From: Bacteroidales bacterium
GTDB taxonomy: Bacteria; Bacteroidota; Bacteroidia; Bacteroidales; P3
Direction: 5' to 3'
Length of the DNA stretch: 64,000 nt
Assembly (NCBI GenBank): GCA_017647785.1
Contig: JAGCJW010000004.1
Span: 1 to 64,000, forward strand
Part shown: positions 8,228 through 19,169 of the stretch, piece after piece
Numbering within the stretch: position 1 is the stretch's first letter
How the letters are laid out: each line of letters begins with the position of its first letter
Made by a program: the position numbers and the translations under genes
Notes under the pieces: model-generated
Databases searched by the model: none
The model's input: only the letters and a program-made list of their open reading frames with translations
What the model was told of the DNA's origin: nothing

Positions 8228-8235
8228 TATTTTTG
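8228..8235 (+). promoter_or_regulatory. candidate -7 box of folE
   Basis: TATTTTTG, matching TAnnTTTG, 23 bases before the folE ATG. No TTTG is found at the normal upstream distance, so the promoter is only partly supported. Confidence 0.35.
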
Positions 8236-8258
8236 CCAATTCTTATTAGATTATTATA

Positions 8259-8885
8259 ATGGAGAATACAGGAAATTTAACCCCTTTTGGGTATCAAAAA
8301 ATAGAGAGATATAATGAGGAGACATTAGAAAAATTGGCTTATCATTATAAAGAAATCATCAGCTTATTAGGAGAAGATGTAAATAGAGAAGGACTCTTAG
8401 CGACACCTATGAGAGTAGCTAAAGCTATGCAATTTTTCACTCATGGATACGACTTAGAACCTGAAGAGATTCTTCGTTCTGCTATGTTCAAAGAAGATTA
8501 TAAACAAATGGTTATTGTAAAGGATATTGAAATATACTCTTTATGCGAACACCATATGGTACCTATGGTTGGAAAAGCTCATATTGCTTATATACCTAAC
8601 GGATATATTGTAGGTTTAAGCAAAATTCCTAGAATAGTTGATGTATTCGCAAGAAGATTACAAGTTCAAGAAAGAATGACTCAGCAAATTAAAGATTGCA
8701 TTCAAAACACTCTTAATCCTTTAGGTGTAGCTGTTGTTATAGAAGCACGACATCTTTGCATGAGTATGAGAGGTGTGCAAAAGCAAAACTCAGTTACTAC
8801 CACTTCTGACTTCACTGGTGCTTTTTTAAAGAACAAAGAAACCAGAGAAGAGTTTATGCATCTTATTGGAGAGAAATTGTTATAA
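8259..8885 (+). CDS. folE: GTP cyclohydrolase I
   Basis: 208 residues, usual length. Converts GTP to dihydroneopterin triphosphate, the first step of tetrahydrofolate (and, in bacteria with queuosine, preQ0) synthesis. Zn ligands are visible: Cys96 and His99 in CEHHMVP and Cys167 in HLCMSMRG. The substrate-binding GVQKQNS follows. It is monocistronic on the + strand, converging on lpxD with a perfect inverted repeat between them. QueA, encoded at 21.7 kb, uses the queuosine branch of this pathway. Confidence 0.96.
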   Translation: MENTGNLTPFGYQKIERYNEETLEKLAYHYKEIISLLGEDVNREGLLATPMRVAKAMQFFTHGYDLEPEEILRSAMFKEDYKQMVIVKDIEIYSLCEHHMVPMVGKAHIAYIPNGYIVGLSKIPRIVDVFARRLQVQERMTQQIKDCIQNTLNPLGVAVVIEARHLCMSMRGVQKQNSVTTTSDFTGAFLKNKETREEFMHLIGEKLL

Positions 8886-8890
8886 AAATG

Positions 8891-8943
8891 AATCTTTGTT
8901 TCAGTAAATTGAAATCAAGAATTAATTTACTGAAACAAAGATT
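8891..8943. terminator. perfect 20-bp inverted repeat between convergent folE and lpxD
   Basis: Bases 8891-8910 and 8924-8943 are exact reverse complements (20 pairs) with a 13-base loop. It lies 6 bases after the folE stop and can serve as a bidirectional terminator. On the - strand the sequence also reads as 21-base-pitch units (cores CTTTG and CTTGA with C opposite bases 8940 and 8919), so it belongs to the array family described elsewhere. Confidence 0.75.
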
Positions 8944-8979
8944 TAAAATTTTCTTTTCAAGTTTTATTTTTCGGTTATT

Positions 8980-10017
8980 TTATTTAGCCTCCATATATTC
9001 TTTTAGACGCTTTTCTAGATTATCTATTTGAGCTTTCATTTGGTCTAATTTACGGAAATACACATAGCTCTTCATATATTGTTTAGCATCTATTGCTGGC
9101 GAACCAATGATTGTAGAACCTTCTTTTACGTCAGAGATTATTCCTGCTTGAGCTCCAATTGAACACTTATCACCTATATTTATATGTCCTGAAAATCCTA
9201 CTTGTCCTCCTACGAAACAATTGCTTCCTACTTTGGTTGAACCTGCTATTCCTACTTGTGCAGCCATTACAGTAGAGCTTCCTACAACTACATTATGGCC
9301 TAACTGACATAGATTATCTATTTTACTGCCTTTTTCAACAATTGTAGAACCCATAGTTGCTCTATCTATTGTTGTATTTGCTCCTATCTCAACATCATCT
9401 TTTAATATAACATTGCCTATTTGTGCAATCTTTTTAAAAGTTCCGTCTGCTAATGGTGCAAAACCAAATCCATCTGCTCCTAAAACTGCTCCTGCATGAA
9501 TGATACAATTATTACCAATAACTGTATCATGGTAAATTTTTACACCTGCAAAGATTGTTACATTGTCTCCTATAGTTACATTATCTCCTATGTAAACATG
9601 TGGATAGATTTTGCAATTACTTCCTATTTTTGCTTCTTGTGAAACAACTGCAAACTCTCCTATGTAGTTATTTTCCCCTAATGATGCTTTTTTATCTACA
9701 AAAGCAAGTGACGAAACACCTTGTTTGTTAAATCTATATTGATTATAAACCTCTAATAGTTGAGCAAAACAACTATAAGCATCTTTTACTCTTATCAAAG
9801 TTGCTTCTATTTTTTCTTCTGCTACAAAATCTTCATTAACTATAACAATACTTGATTTTGTGTTATATATATATTGTGTGTATTTAGGGTTTGCTAAAAA
9901 AGAAAGTCCTCCTTCTTCTCCTTCTTCTATCTTACATAATTTATTAACTACAACTTCTTCGTTTCCCTCTACAACTCCACTGAGTAATTGGGCTATTTGT
10001 TTTGCACTAAATTCCAT
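8980..10017 (-). CDS. lpxD: UDP-3-O-acylglucosamine N-acyltransferase
   Basis: 345 residues. Adds the second acyl chain to the lipid A precursor in the cytoplasm. The N-terminal uridine-binding domain (about 1-100) is followed by many hexapeptide repeats of the left-handed beta-helix ([19 protein letters not shown]) and a C-terminal helix (about 318-345). The catalytic His is His241 in [10 protein letters not shown]. It is the last gene of the long operon that begins at guaB. Lipid A synthesis confirms a Gram-negative envelope. Confidence 0.96.
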   Translation of the reverse strand: MEFSAKQIAQLLSGVVEGNEEVVVNKLCKIEEGEEGGLSFLANPKYTQYIYNTKSSIVIVNEDFVAEEKIEATLIRVKDAYSCFAQLLEVYNQYRFNKQGVSSLAFVDKKASLGENNYIGEFAVVSQEAKIGSNCKIYPHVYIGDNVTIGDNVTIFAGVKIYHDTVIGNNCIIHAGAVLGADGFGFAPLADGTFKKIAQIGNVILKDDVEIGANTTIDRATMGSTIVEKGSKIDNLCQLGHNVVVGSSTVMAAQVGIAGSTKVGSNCFVGGQVGFSGHINIGDKCSIGAQAGIISDVKEGSTIIGSPAIDAKQYMKSYVYFRKLDQMKAQIDNLEKRLKEYMEAK

Positions 10018-10039
10018 AATTAAGATGTGTTTTAGGGTT

Positions 10040-10657
10040 TCAATCTGATAATTTCAAGTAAGGATAAAGCTTATTGTAAGTTTCTTCATCCATTAAATGA
10101 ATTTTCTTTATATCTTCTATTTTTGTAAAATCTTGATTGTACTTTTTGCGAAATCTAATAAAAGCTTTAGCGAGTGCAAAGTCAATATATGGATGATTTG
10201 CTAAATACTTTACATCATCACTATTTATATTTATTTTTCTAATTTCTATTTTTGAAGCATAGAAATGTGACTTGATTTTTTGGAATGTTTCTTCGTCTAT
10301 ACTATAAACCTCTCTTAACTGTTCCACACTTATATAGCCACCTAATTTTTGACCATACTTGTAAATATTCCTTGCTCTCACTTTACCTACTCCTTTAACT
10401 TCTTGAAGGTCTAAAGTATCTGAAGTATTTAAGTCAAGATAGACAGAATCTTTTCTTATTTCGTATTTATATTGTTTTTGATTAGAGGGGATAGAGTCTG
10501 CAACTACTATTTGTCGATTTACTTCATTTGCTTCTAAGTAAGAAAACTTATCCTTTACAAAAAAGAAGATAAAGAAAAGACCTATAGCAATACCTATTAA
10601 AAAATATATTGCGTTTTTATGACGGTTACTTATACGTTTTATACGCAACTTATTCAT
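10040..10657 (-). CDS. membrane-anchored helix-hairpin-helix protein (ComEA-like)
   Basis: 205 residues: short basic N-terminus, one membrane helix (about 17-36), then an extracytoplasmic part with two helix-hairpin-helix regions (about 72-115, [20 protein letters not shown], and 145-200). This architecture matches DNA-binding ComEA-like proteins of transformation, but Bacteroidota also encode similar HhH proteins of unstudied role. Its start overlaps the thioredoxin gene by 4 bases (ATGA type), so translation is coupled. Confidence 0.7.
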   Translation of the reverse strand: MNKLRIKRISNRHKNAIYFLIGIAIGLFFIFFFVKDKFSYLEANEVNRQIVVADSIPSNQKQYKYEIRKDSVYLDLNTSDTLDLQEVKGVGKVRARNIYKYGQKLGGYISVEQLREVYSIDEETFQKIKSHFYASKIEIRKININSDDVKYLANHPYIDFALAKAFIRFRKKYNQDFTKIEDIKKIHLMDEETYNKLYPYLKLSD

Positions 10658-11778
10658 CGAGTATTTCTTCTACTACTTGGGAATAATTCTTCTATTGCTT
10701 TATCGATTTCTTCTCCATAAAACTCTCTTTTAATAACCTTTTTGTCTTTATCTACAATTATATTAAAAGGTATTGTTTGGAAATTATACTTTGCAGTCAA
10801 TTCATGACCATTTCCCCATAAAGAAAGCCATGATAAAGGATTTTCTTTTGTATAGTTCAACCAATCCATCGGATTAGTATCAACAGATATACTTACAATT
10901 TCTAATCCCTGAGAATTGTATTTTTCATACAATCTCTTTAATTGAGGTATCTCTTCTTTACAAGGCTTACACCAAGAAGCCCAAAAGCATACCAATACGT
11001 ATTTATGATCTTTTATATCCCTTTCTGTATATTCCTTTTCATCTTTATCTAAAGCAGTAAAACTTAATATTGAAGATGAAAGTGCTACCTTTTGACGTTC
11101 AGCTAATAATTTACAAAGATATCCAGCCCAAGCATTTTCTTCTTCTACTGTTAGACAAAGATTCGCGCATAAGTCTATGATTGGATTTTGATCAGTAAGT
11201 TTAAATTGCATCAACTGTCCAATCAGCAATGAATATACTAAACCTGATTCTGGATTTTCTTCTATATAATTTTTATATATATCTGCTTGTTTTGTATAGA
11301 CTTCTTTCTTTTTAGTTTGATCTTTTAATAATATTCTATTTTGATCTATTAAATCATTATAGAACTTAGAAAAATCTTCTGATTTTTTAGTTCCTGAATA
11401 TGAAATATGATAAAAATCTTCTTTTTGATAATACTTATCTAGTCCACTTATCTTTATAACTGCGGTTTCCCCCTTTTCTAATAATGTAGGTATTGGACCT
11501 AAAATCATATTATCTTTACCTCTTATAATAAGAGAACAATCTTTTGTCTTTTTATCAAATGACACTGAATCTAAACTTATTTGCACTTTGCCATTCGTAA
11601 AAGATTGTGTTTTTATTACTTCTTCTTGCGAAACGTTTATTTGTTCAGGAGTTGCATATATTAGTTGTATTTCTCCTTCTTGAATTTCTGGCACTTCTAA
11701 TATTAATTCCCCATTTCCTGAACAAGAAACAAAAAATATTAGACCTACTACTAATTTAAAAAACAGCTTTATATTCAT
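10654..11778 (-). CDS. TlpA-like thioredoxin lipoprotein with DUF4369-like N-terminal domain
   Basis: 374 residues. Lipobox FVSC (Cys19) shows a lipoprotein. Residues 20-235 form an N-terminal domain of the DUF4369 kind that is common in Bacteroidota, and residues 240-370 a thioredoxin fold with the active site WASWCKPC (Cys270, Cys273) and the cis-Pro loop TIPFNII. It probably reduces disulfides or haem-protein thiols in the periplasm. It lies between the OmpA-like secreted protein and the HhH protein in the envelope operon. Confidence 0.85.
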   Translation of the reverse strand: MNIKLFFKLVVGLIFFVSCSGNGELILEVPEIQEGEIQLIYATPEQINVSQEEVIKTQSFTNGKVQISLDSVSFDKKTKDCSLIIRGKDNMILGPIPTLLEKGETAVIKISGLDKYYQKEDFYHISYSGTKKSEDFSKFYNDLIDQNRILLKDQTKKKEVYTKQADIYKNYIEENPESGLVYSLLIGQLMQFKLTDQNPIIDLCANLCLTVEEENAWAGYLCKLLAERQKVALSSSILSFTALDKDEKEYTERDIKDHKYVLVCFWASWCKPCKEEIPQLKRLYEKYNSQGLEIVSISVDTNPMDWLNYTKENPLSWLSLWGNGHELTAKYNFQTIPFNIIVDKDKKVIKREFYGEEIDKAIEELFPSSRRNTR

Positions 11779-11791
11779 AATAAACGTTAAA

Positions 11792-13129
11792 TTATTCTTC
11801 TATTATTTCTCCTGTTGGTTTACGAAGAACCATTTGCATTTGTTTTTTAATTATGTACTGTCCTTTTTTGTTTAGCTTATATGGTTTAAGCCATCCACCC
11901 AAGAATGGGAAGGCTCCAGGTTCTCCTTCTTTTGCAGAATAGAAATAATCAGACATTTCTGCTTCTTCTATTTTTTTACCAATATAAATCGTATCTAATT
12001 GAAATGCTGTTAAGTCTGCAGTAATAGTTTGTAATTTTGTTTCTTTATCTTTTTCTTTTTTTGTAGGAATAGATTTGTAATGAGCTTTCCCTTTGTTATC
12101 ATAAACTTTTGCATAGAATTTTAATCTTGCATCATTTTGATGTAAATCCAATGGTACACTTACCTTTACTATCGGTTGGTAGTTTTCTATATTCTTACAA
12201 GAATTATAATCTGGTTGATGTTCTGCATCTATTATTATGTAACCTGCATTAACCAAGAATTGTTTTTTGTGAGGAATTAAATGATAGTTGTTGGTTAAGT
12301 CTTCAAAATTCATAAATTCCTTATAAGAAATATTACATGTATATTCTATGGTATCTTTTGTATGTGTTATAGATTTTAATGCTCCCCTTGGAATGTTTAC
12401 ACTTGAAAGATTACCAGACAATAACGAGTCTTGTGAAGGATAATAGTAGTCAAAATATTCTCCTAAACAACCTTCTGGATCATCTTCTATGATCAATCTC
12501 ACCTTGCCTGTCAAATTCATTCCATTTTGAGTTCGTTCTTCTTCTGTTTTATTGTAAAGACTTGTCCATTTAAAATCAAATGGCATTTTATATTTAATGT
12601 AATAATTCATTTCTCCACTACAAGAGTGAGTATAGGTACTTGGAGTTCTTTTAATAATAAATTCTGTACCCTCTCTTGAAGAAAAATAATTAAAAATCAT
12701 AACAGCTCTATCTCTTGCTAAAGATGCATTCATTTCATTCAATGGATCTGCATCATCATAAGCATCTATTGTCATTTTGTAGAACTTTGTGTTACTTGTA
12801 GAAAATGCAATAGAATAAATGCTATCTAATATATTTAAACCCTCCTCTGTATAATATGCAGAAGATGGTTCAAAACAGATATAAGCTTCTATCCTCTCAG
12901 GATAATATGGCACTGTAGGCTGTTGGGTTTTCGGAGCTTTGTTCTTTTTTTGTTTAGGAGGTTGAGATACTATCATAAAATTACAGCCATCTGCAGGAAT
13001 ATCTACTTGTTGTGTAGTTGTTTTAGTTGCTGTTTGACTACTTGTTTGTGGATTTCTTTCTCTCGCAGGTTGAGCTATAAGACCTACTACAAAAAGATTA
13101 AACACTAAAAAATATAAAATCTTCTTCAT
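11792..13129 (-). CDS. secreted protein with an OmpA-like peptidoglycan-binding motif
   Basis: 445 residues with a signal peptide (cut near GLIAQ/P). A Thr/Pro/Lys-rich linker (22-70) is followed by a region about residues 78-160 in which DAYDDADPLNEMNASLARDR echoes the OmpA C-terminal signature (Asp-rich loop, then N-x-x-L-x-x-x-R-A). The rest is beta-rich with scattered Cys and matches nothing I know. It sits 4 bases downstream of moxR and upstream of the TlpA-like gene, so it may be an envelope substrate or partner of them. Function unknown. Confidence 0.55.
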   Translation of the reverse strand: MKKILYFLVFNLFVVGLIAQPARERNPQTSSQTATKTTTQQVDIPADGCNFMIVSQPPKQKKNKAPKTQQPTVPYYPERIEAYICFEPSSAYYTEEGLNILDSIYSIAFSTSNTKFYKMTIDAYDDADPLNEMNASLARDRAVMIFNYFSSREGTEFIIKRTPSTYTHSCSGEMNYYIKYKMPFDFKWTSLYNKTEEERTQNGMNLTGKVRLIIEDDPEGCLGEYFDYYYPSQDSLLSGNLSSVNIPRGALKSITHTKDTIEYTCNISYKEFMNFEDLTNNYHLIPHKKQFLVNAGYIIIDAEHQPDYNSCKNIENYQPIVKVSVPLDLHQNDARLKFYAKVYDNKGKAHYKSIPTKKEKDKETKLQTITADLTAFQLDTIYIGKKIEEAEMSDYFYSAKEGEPGAFPFLGGWLKPYKLNKKGQYIIKKQMQMVLRKPTGEIIEE

Positions 13130-13133
13130 CTTG

Positions 13134-14087
13134 TTATCTATTATTTATAAGTTCATTTATTATTGTTTCGCTTGTATATCCATTAGCTTGTGCTTCATAA
13201 TTTAACACTATTCTATGTCTTAATGTAGCAACAGCTATCGCATTCACATCTTCTATATCTGGAGAATATTTGCCATGTAAAACTGCATGTGCTTTAGCTC
13301 CCATAATTAAATATTGAGATGCTCTTGGACCTGCACCCCATTGCAAATATCTTTTTGCTATTTCACTTCCATTACGTCTTGTACTAGAAACTAATTCAAC
13401 AGCATAGTTGTAAACATTATCGCTAACAGGCACTTGCTTTATTAGATTTTGAATATCTATTATATCTTGTATTTCTAATATCTTATTTACTACTACTGTT
13501 TTTTCTGTTGTAGTATTTTTTAGTATTTGTACTTCTTCCGCAAAAGATGGATAATCCAACCAAAGCATAAACATAAATCTATCTAATTGTGCTTCTGGCA
13601 AAGGATAAGTTCCCTCTTGTTCTATTGGGTTTTGTGTTGCTAAAACAAAAAATGGTTCTTGTAAAGAATATGTTTTTGCATTTACAGTCACCTTATGTTC
13701 CTGCATAGCTTCTAATAATGCCGATTGAGTTTTGGGAGGAGTTCTATTAATTTCATCTGCAAGTAGTATATTTGCAAATAATGGCCCTTTTATAAATTCC
13801 AATTCTCTATTTGTATTCAAAATCTCACTCCCTATTATGTCCGAAGGCATTAAATCTGGAGTGAATTGAATCCTTTTATATGTTAAACCTAAAGTTTTTG
13901 CTATTGTATTAACTAATAAAGTCTTTGCCAAACCAGGCACTCCTACTAAAAGACAATGTCCTGAAGAAAGTATAGAGATAAGTATTTGGTCTATAATATC
14001 TTTTTGCCCAACTATTACTTTACCTATTTCTTCTTTTAGTAAATTACACTTACCTACAAGTAAATTGAGTTGTTCAACTTGATTCAT
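13134..14087 (-). CDS. MoxR-family AAA+ ATPase
   Basis: 317 residues. Walker A GVPGLAKT (49-56), Walker B LLADEINR (Asp111, Glu112) and the MoxR hallmark SALLEAMQEH follow in order, with the C-terminal lid domain. MoxR proteins act as chaperone-like ATPases, often with von Willebrand factor A proteins; none is encoded here. It instead lies one base from the SurA-like gene, which points to envelope protein maturation in this operon. Confidence 0.93.
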   Translation of the reverse strand: MNQVEQLNLLVGKCNLLKEEIGKVIVGQKDIIDQILISILSSGHCLLVGVPGLAKTLLVNTIAKTLGLTYKRIQFTPDLMPSDIIGSEILNTNRELEFIKGPLFANILLADEINRTPPKTQSALLEAMQEHKVTVNAKTYSLQEPFFVLATQNPIEQEGTYPLPEAQLDRFMFMLWLDYPSFAEEVQILKNTTTEKTVVVNKILEIQDIIDIQNLIKQVPVSDNVYNYAVELVSSTRRNGSEIAKRYLQWGAGPRASQYLIMGAKAHAVLHGKYSPDIEDVNAIAVATLRHRIVLNYEAQANGYTSETIINELINNR

Positions 14088-14088
14088 T

Positions 14089-15459
14089 TTATTTTACCCA
14101 ATTAAGCTTAAAATCACAATCCTTATATTCAGGATCTATTTTTACATATGTCTTTTTTAATCTCTTATTTGCCCATTCTTTGATTATATCAGTTTTCTTA
14201 GAGTTTAAAGCAGAATTTTGCACCTTGTCGTAATCAAGATTTAAATCTACTTTATGAGCTTCTGTTTTTCTTTTTATTTTTATCAGTCTATAGGCATTTG
14301 AAAGTTCTGTTTTAAATCTTACTGGTTTTGTTATTTCCCCTTCTTTCATAGATTCAAATTCAACTTTCTCAACATTTAACATAGTCTCATTGATCGCATC
14401 TTTTGTAAAAATAGCACTTGCATTATGTGGATTTACAATTAAACCATCATTTACTTTAGAAGCATCATCTGAGTATTTAACTATTGCCTCTTCAAACGTG
14501 ATTTCACCTCTATCTATCTCTTGTTTAATATTTTCTAATTGAGTATAGGCATCCATCAATTGTTGTTCTGTTACCTTTGGTTGTAGTAAAATATGACGAC
14601 AATTTACTTGATTACCCCTTCTTTCTATCATTTGAATAATATGAAACCCATATTTAGTTTCCACTATAGGAGAAATTTCTCCATCTTGAAGTGCAAATGC
14701 AGCGTTTTCAAACTCTCCTACCATTTGTCCTCTTGAAAAGAAACCTAATTCTCCCCCTTTTTTAGCAGAGCCAGGGTCTTCAGAATACAGAGTAGCTATG
14801 GTAGAAAACTTACTTCCTTTTAAAATTCTTTCTCTATATTCATTTAATTTTGCCTTAACCGCTGCTTTTTCCTCTTCAGAAACTTGAGGCATTTTCACAA
14901 TTTGAGAAAACACATATTCCTGTTCAACATTCGGTAAACTATCTTTTGGAATAGAATTGTAAAAATCAACTACCTCTTGAGGGGTAACAGAAACTGCGCC
15001 TGTTAACTTTTGCTCTATTTGAGCAATCATTATATTCTCTTTTATTATATCTTTATAATAAGACTTGATTTCACTTAAAGAACGTCTCATTTGTTTTTCT
15101 AACATTTCTTGAGAGCCATAAGCGCTTATCATGTATCCTATTCTATTATCCATTTCTCTATTAACTTCCTCATCTGTTACTTCAATAGAATCTATTTCTG
15201 CTTGATGTAACATAAGTTTATTAATAAGCATTCCCTCTAACAAATCACATTTTGTTTCATAAACATTCTCAATAATGGTATTGCTATTCATTTTTTGCTG
15301 AAGGAAAGCTGTCTCTAATTCTGAAAGTTTTATCATATTCTGTCCTACAATAGCAATAACTTTATCAACAACTTCTTTCTTGCTATTATCTGTTTGTTGA
15401 GCAGATACAAAAAAACTTAAAAATGAGGTAAGTATTATTAGTGAAAATATTTTCTTCAT
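14089..15459 (-). CDS. SurA-like periplasmic peptidyl-prolyl isomerase
   Basis: 456 residues with a signal peptide (about 1-21). The N-terminal chaperone region (about 28-170) precedes a complete parvulin domain (about 178-280: GGELGFFSRGQMVGEFENAAF, GFHIIQMIE) and a partial second one (about 282-390). SurA-type proteins escort outer-membrane proteins through the periplasm. It follows the second parvulin gene with a 9-base gap, a chaperone pair typical of Bacteroidota. Confidence 0.9.
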   Translation of the reverse strand: MKKIFSLIILTSFLSFFVSAQQTDNSKKEVVDKVIAIVGQNMIKLSELETAFLQQKMNSNTIIENVYETKCDLLEGMLINKLMLHQAEIDSIEVTDEEVNREMDNRIGYMISAYGSQEMLEKQMRRSLSEIKSYYKDIIKENIMIAQIEQKLTGAVSVTPQEVVDFYNSIPKDSLPNVEQEYVFSQIVKMPQVSEEEKAAVKAKLNEYRERILKGSKFSTIATLYSEDPGSAKKGGELGFFSRGQMVGEFENAAFALQDGEISPIVETKYGFHIIQMIERRGNQVNCRHILLQPKVTEQQLMDAYTQLENIKQEIDRGEITFEEAIVKYSDDASKVNDGLIVNPHNASAIFTKDAINETMLNVEKVEFESMKEGEITKPVRFKTELSNAYRLIKIKRKTEAHKVDLNLDYDKVQNSALNSKKTDIIKEWANKRLKKTYVKIDPEYKDCDFKLNWVK

Positions 15460-15468
15460 ATGCTTCTA

Positions 15469-17475
15469 TTACTTTATAGTATCATAAACATCTCTATAAA
15501 TCTTGTACTGATACTTAGTTCTTAAGTCTGAAATCCATTGTTGTTCTAAAAACACTTGGTAATCAGAAGTAACTAATCCTTTACAATCATCTAATTCCTT
15601 AGGTTCATCATCAACCCAAGAGTCTAATACTAAAAACGTTAACTTCTTATTTTTTGTTTCTTGAGACTTAATTGTTCCTTTTACTTGAGAAGTATCTGAC
15701 CAAAGCAAAGCATCTACAGTTTTATTATCTCCCTTTTCATATTTTCCCCACTTATAAACAATCTTCTTATCTATGCCTTCTTTTATTTTTAACTTTTTAG
15801 ACAATTTTTCTTTCGTTTCTTCATTTGTCCAAGACTTAGCGATAGACTTTTTAAGAAGCTTTTCTATCTTAGATTTATCTTTTTCTGCAGCCTCCACACT
15901 CCAAAGTGTTGTACTAACTCTTTTTTCCCAATTGTATTTTTGTTTATTTGCTTCAAAATATGTCTGTAAACCTAAAGTATCTATAAGAGACTTATTCCAA
16001 ACCATTCGATCAGTAATAGAGAATATTAAAACCCCATCACTAAATTCTTGTATTTCTGCTTTTAATTCAGGAAATTTTTCTTCTAATTTACTATCTGCAT
16101 AATTTACCACTTGTTCTAAAACAACTGTGTTGTAAACTTTCTCTATATATGTAGGAATATATTCTGCAGGTTGTATACGTTGATGTTTTTCTATTTCTTT
16201 TGCAAAATCATTTATAGTAAAAGAAAAATCTCCTATTCGGAACAATTCTGTATTATCAGAAAACTCAGCAGGAATAATCCAAGTTGCATTAAATACCGAG
16301 TCTGTAAGTATTTTTTCTATTTCTTTTAAACCATCTTTGTCTTCAACAAAGCCATATTCTAATTTTGCCTTACTTTCAAAAGACTCTAAAGATTTAAAAC
16401 TTCTTTCATCTTTTGAAATTCTATCTTCTATAGTTTTTCTCTGTTGTTCTAAAGAAGGAATAGCTTTATAACTTACAGGTTTTATTATGTGCCAACCAAA
16501 AGCTGTCTTAAATGGAGCAGAAACTTCTCCTATCTTTAATTTTGAAGCCTCTTCTATATAGTTTGCAGGAACCGTATTTACCTTTTGATTCTTCAAAACA
16601 CCTCCTACACTTGCAGTAGATTTATCATCAGAATATAACTTAACAAGACTATCAAAAGTTATTTGACCTTCTTGAATCTTGGCATAAACATCATCTATTA
16701 TTGCTTTACTTTCTTGTTCTGGACGTTTATCTATACCAACCCATATATGAGCTACATCAAACGTACTAAAAAACGCTGGAATCTTATCAGTCAATTTGAT
16801 AATATGGTAACCAAAACGAGTTTTTATAGGAAGAGAGATTTCTCCAACCTCCATTGAATAGCAAGCATTTTCAAAAGGATATATCATTGTCATAGAGGTA
16901 AAATATCCTAATTCTCCTCCATTACCTTTGTAGTTCTGTTCCTTCCTATCTTTAGCAGAAGGATCATCAGAATATTGCTTTGCTAAAGCATTGAAATCTT
17001 CTCCTTTTAACGCTCTTTCTCTTATACTCATTGCTTTATTGTAAGCATTAAGAGTATCTGCTGGATTAGCATTTTCAGGTAAGGAAATCAAAATATGAGA
17101 AGCTCTTACAAAAGTTTTAGTTCTTTCATATGCTTCTTCTATTAAAGATTGTGTTACCTCTGCATCATTCAAATAAGGAATTATTAGTTGTTGTCTATAT
17201 TTATCAACCTCTTCTAAATAAGAAGGAATTGTATCCAAGCCTAATTCTTTTGCTTGTAACAACTTTAACTTATAATTAATGTAAAGTTCAAGATAAGCAT
17301 CTAAATCATTCTTATCTATTTTCCCGGGAGTTAAATTGTTTTTGTTATACATTTTCAAAAACGCTTCCTTAGTTATCTTTTCTCCCGCAACTTCTATTAC
17401 AACATCATTGTCTGTTTGAGCAACAGAACAAAGACTCAATACAAATAAGGTTAATAAAACAACTATTTTTTTCAT
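15469..17475 (-). CDS. periplasmic parvulin-type peptidyl-prolyl isomerase (PpiD/SurA-like)
   Basis: 668 residues, signal peptide about 1-19. Two parvulin domains are visible (about 120-230 with GELGYFTSMTMIYPFENACY and GYHIIKLTD; about 235-335 with GGVLKNQ and GWHIIKP), followed by a long helical C-terminal part (340-668). It probably acts in outer-membrane protein folding together with the SurA-like neighbour. It starts 5 bases after guaB. Confidence 0.87.
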   Translation of the reverse strand: MKKIVVLLTLFVLSLCSVAQTDNDVVIEVAGEKITKEAFLKMYNKNNLTPGKIDKNDLDAYLELYINYKLKLLQAKELGLDTIPSYLEEVDKYRQQLIIPYLNDAEVTQSLIEEAYERTKTFVRASHILISLPENANPADTLNAYNKAMSIRERALKGEDFNALAKQYSDDPSAKDRKEQNYKGNGGELGYFTSMTMIYPFENACYSMEVGEISLPIKTRFGYHIIKLTDKIPAFFSTFDVAHIWVGIDKRPEQESKAIIDDVYAKIQEGQITFDSLVKLYSDDKSTASVGGVLKNQKVNTVPANYIEEASKLKIGEVSAPFKTAFGWHIIKPVSYKAIPSLEQQRKTIEDRISKDERSFKSLESFESKAKLEYGFVEDKDGLKEIEKILTDSVFNATWIIPAEFSDNTELFRIGDFSFTINDFAKEIEKHQRIQPAEYIPTYIEKVYNTVVLEQVVNYADSKLEEKFPELKAEIQEFSDGVLIFSITDRMVWNKSLIDTLGLQTYFEANKQKYNWEKRVSTTLWSVEAAEKDKSKIEKLLKKSIAKSWTNEETKEKLSKKLKIKEGIDKKIVYKWGKYEKGDNKTVDALLWSDTSQVKGTIKSQETKNKKLTFLVLDSWVDDEPKELDDCKGLVTSDYQVFLEQQWISDLRTKYQYKIYRDVYDTIK

Positions 17476-17480
17476 TTCTA

Positions 17481-18950
<1,470 letters not shown>

Positions 18951-18968
18951 TTAAATATATTTTAACTG

Positions 18969-18999
18969 CAAAAATACTATTTTTTTTAGAATAAACAAC
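18969..18999 (-). promoter_or_regulatory. guaB operon promoter
   Basis: On the - strand GTTG (18996-18999; one mismatch to TTTG), 19 bases, TATTTTTG (18969-18976). Transcription would start about 15 bases before the guaB ATG. Confidence 0.55.
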
Positions 19000-19008
19000 T
19001 AAAAAACT

Positions 19009-19090
19009 AATACTAAGAAAAAAAATAATAAAGCAAAGAAATAATTTCGTAAAACAAAGAAATAATTTTCTAATTCTAAGAAAGAAATTT
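19009..19090 (-). repeat. 21-base-pitch AT-rich array, four units
   Basis: Read on the - strand, the units are TTTTCTTAGAATTAG, TTATTTCTTTGTTTTA, TTATTTCTTTGCTTTA and TTTTCTTAGTATTAG; the core C is opposite bases 19079, 19058, 19037 and 19017 (steps 21, 21, 20). The array lies just upstream of the guaB promoter. Its 55-base body matches the array at 26711-26770 closely in the opposite orientation. Confidence 0.6.
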
Positions 19091-19106
19091 GTACTTCTTT
19101 AAGGCA

Positions 19107-19146
19107 ATAAAAAATACCCATAACAAACAAATATGTTATGGGCATT
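19107..19146 (-). terminator. C69 dipeptidase terminator
   Basis: CCCATAAC (19117-19124) pairs with GTTATGGG (19135-19142), 28 bases after the dipeptidase stop codon; on the - strand a T-rich run follows. Confidence 0.75.
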
Positions 19147-19169
19147 TTGGTTTTATTAAGTTTTAAAAA

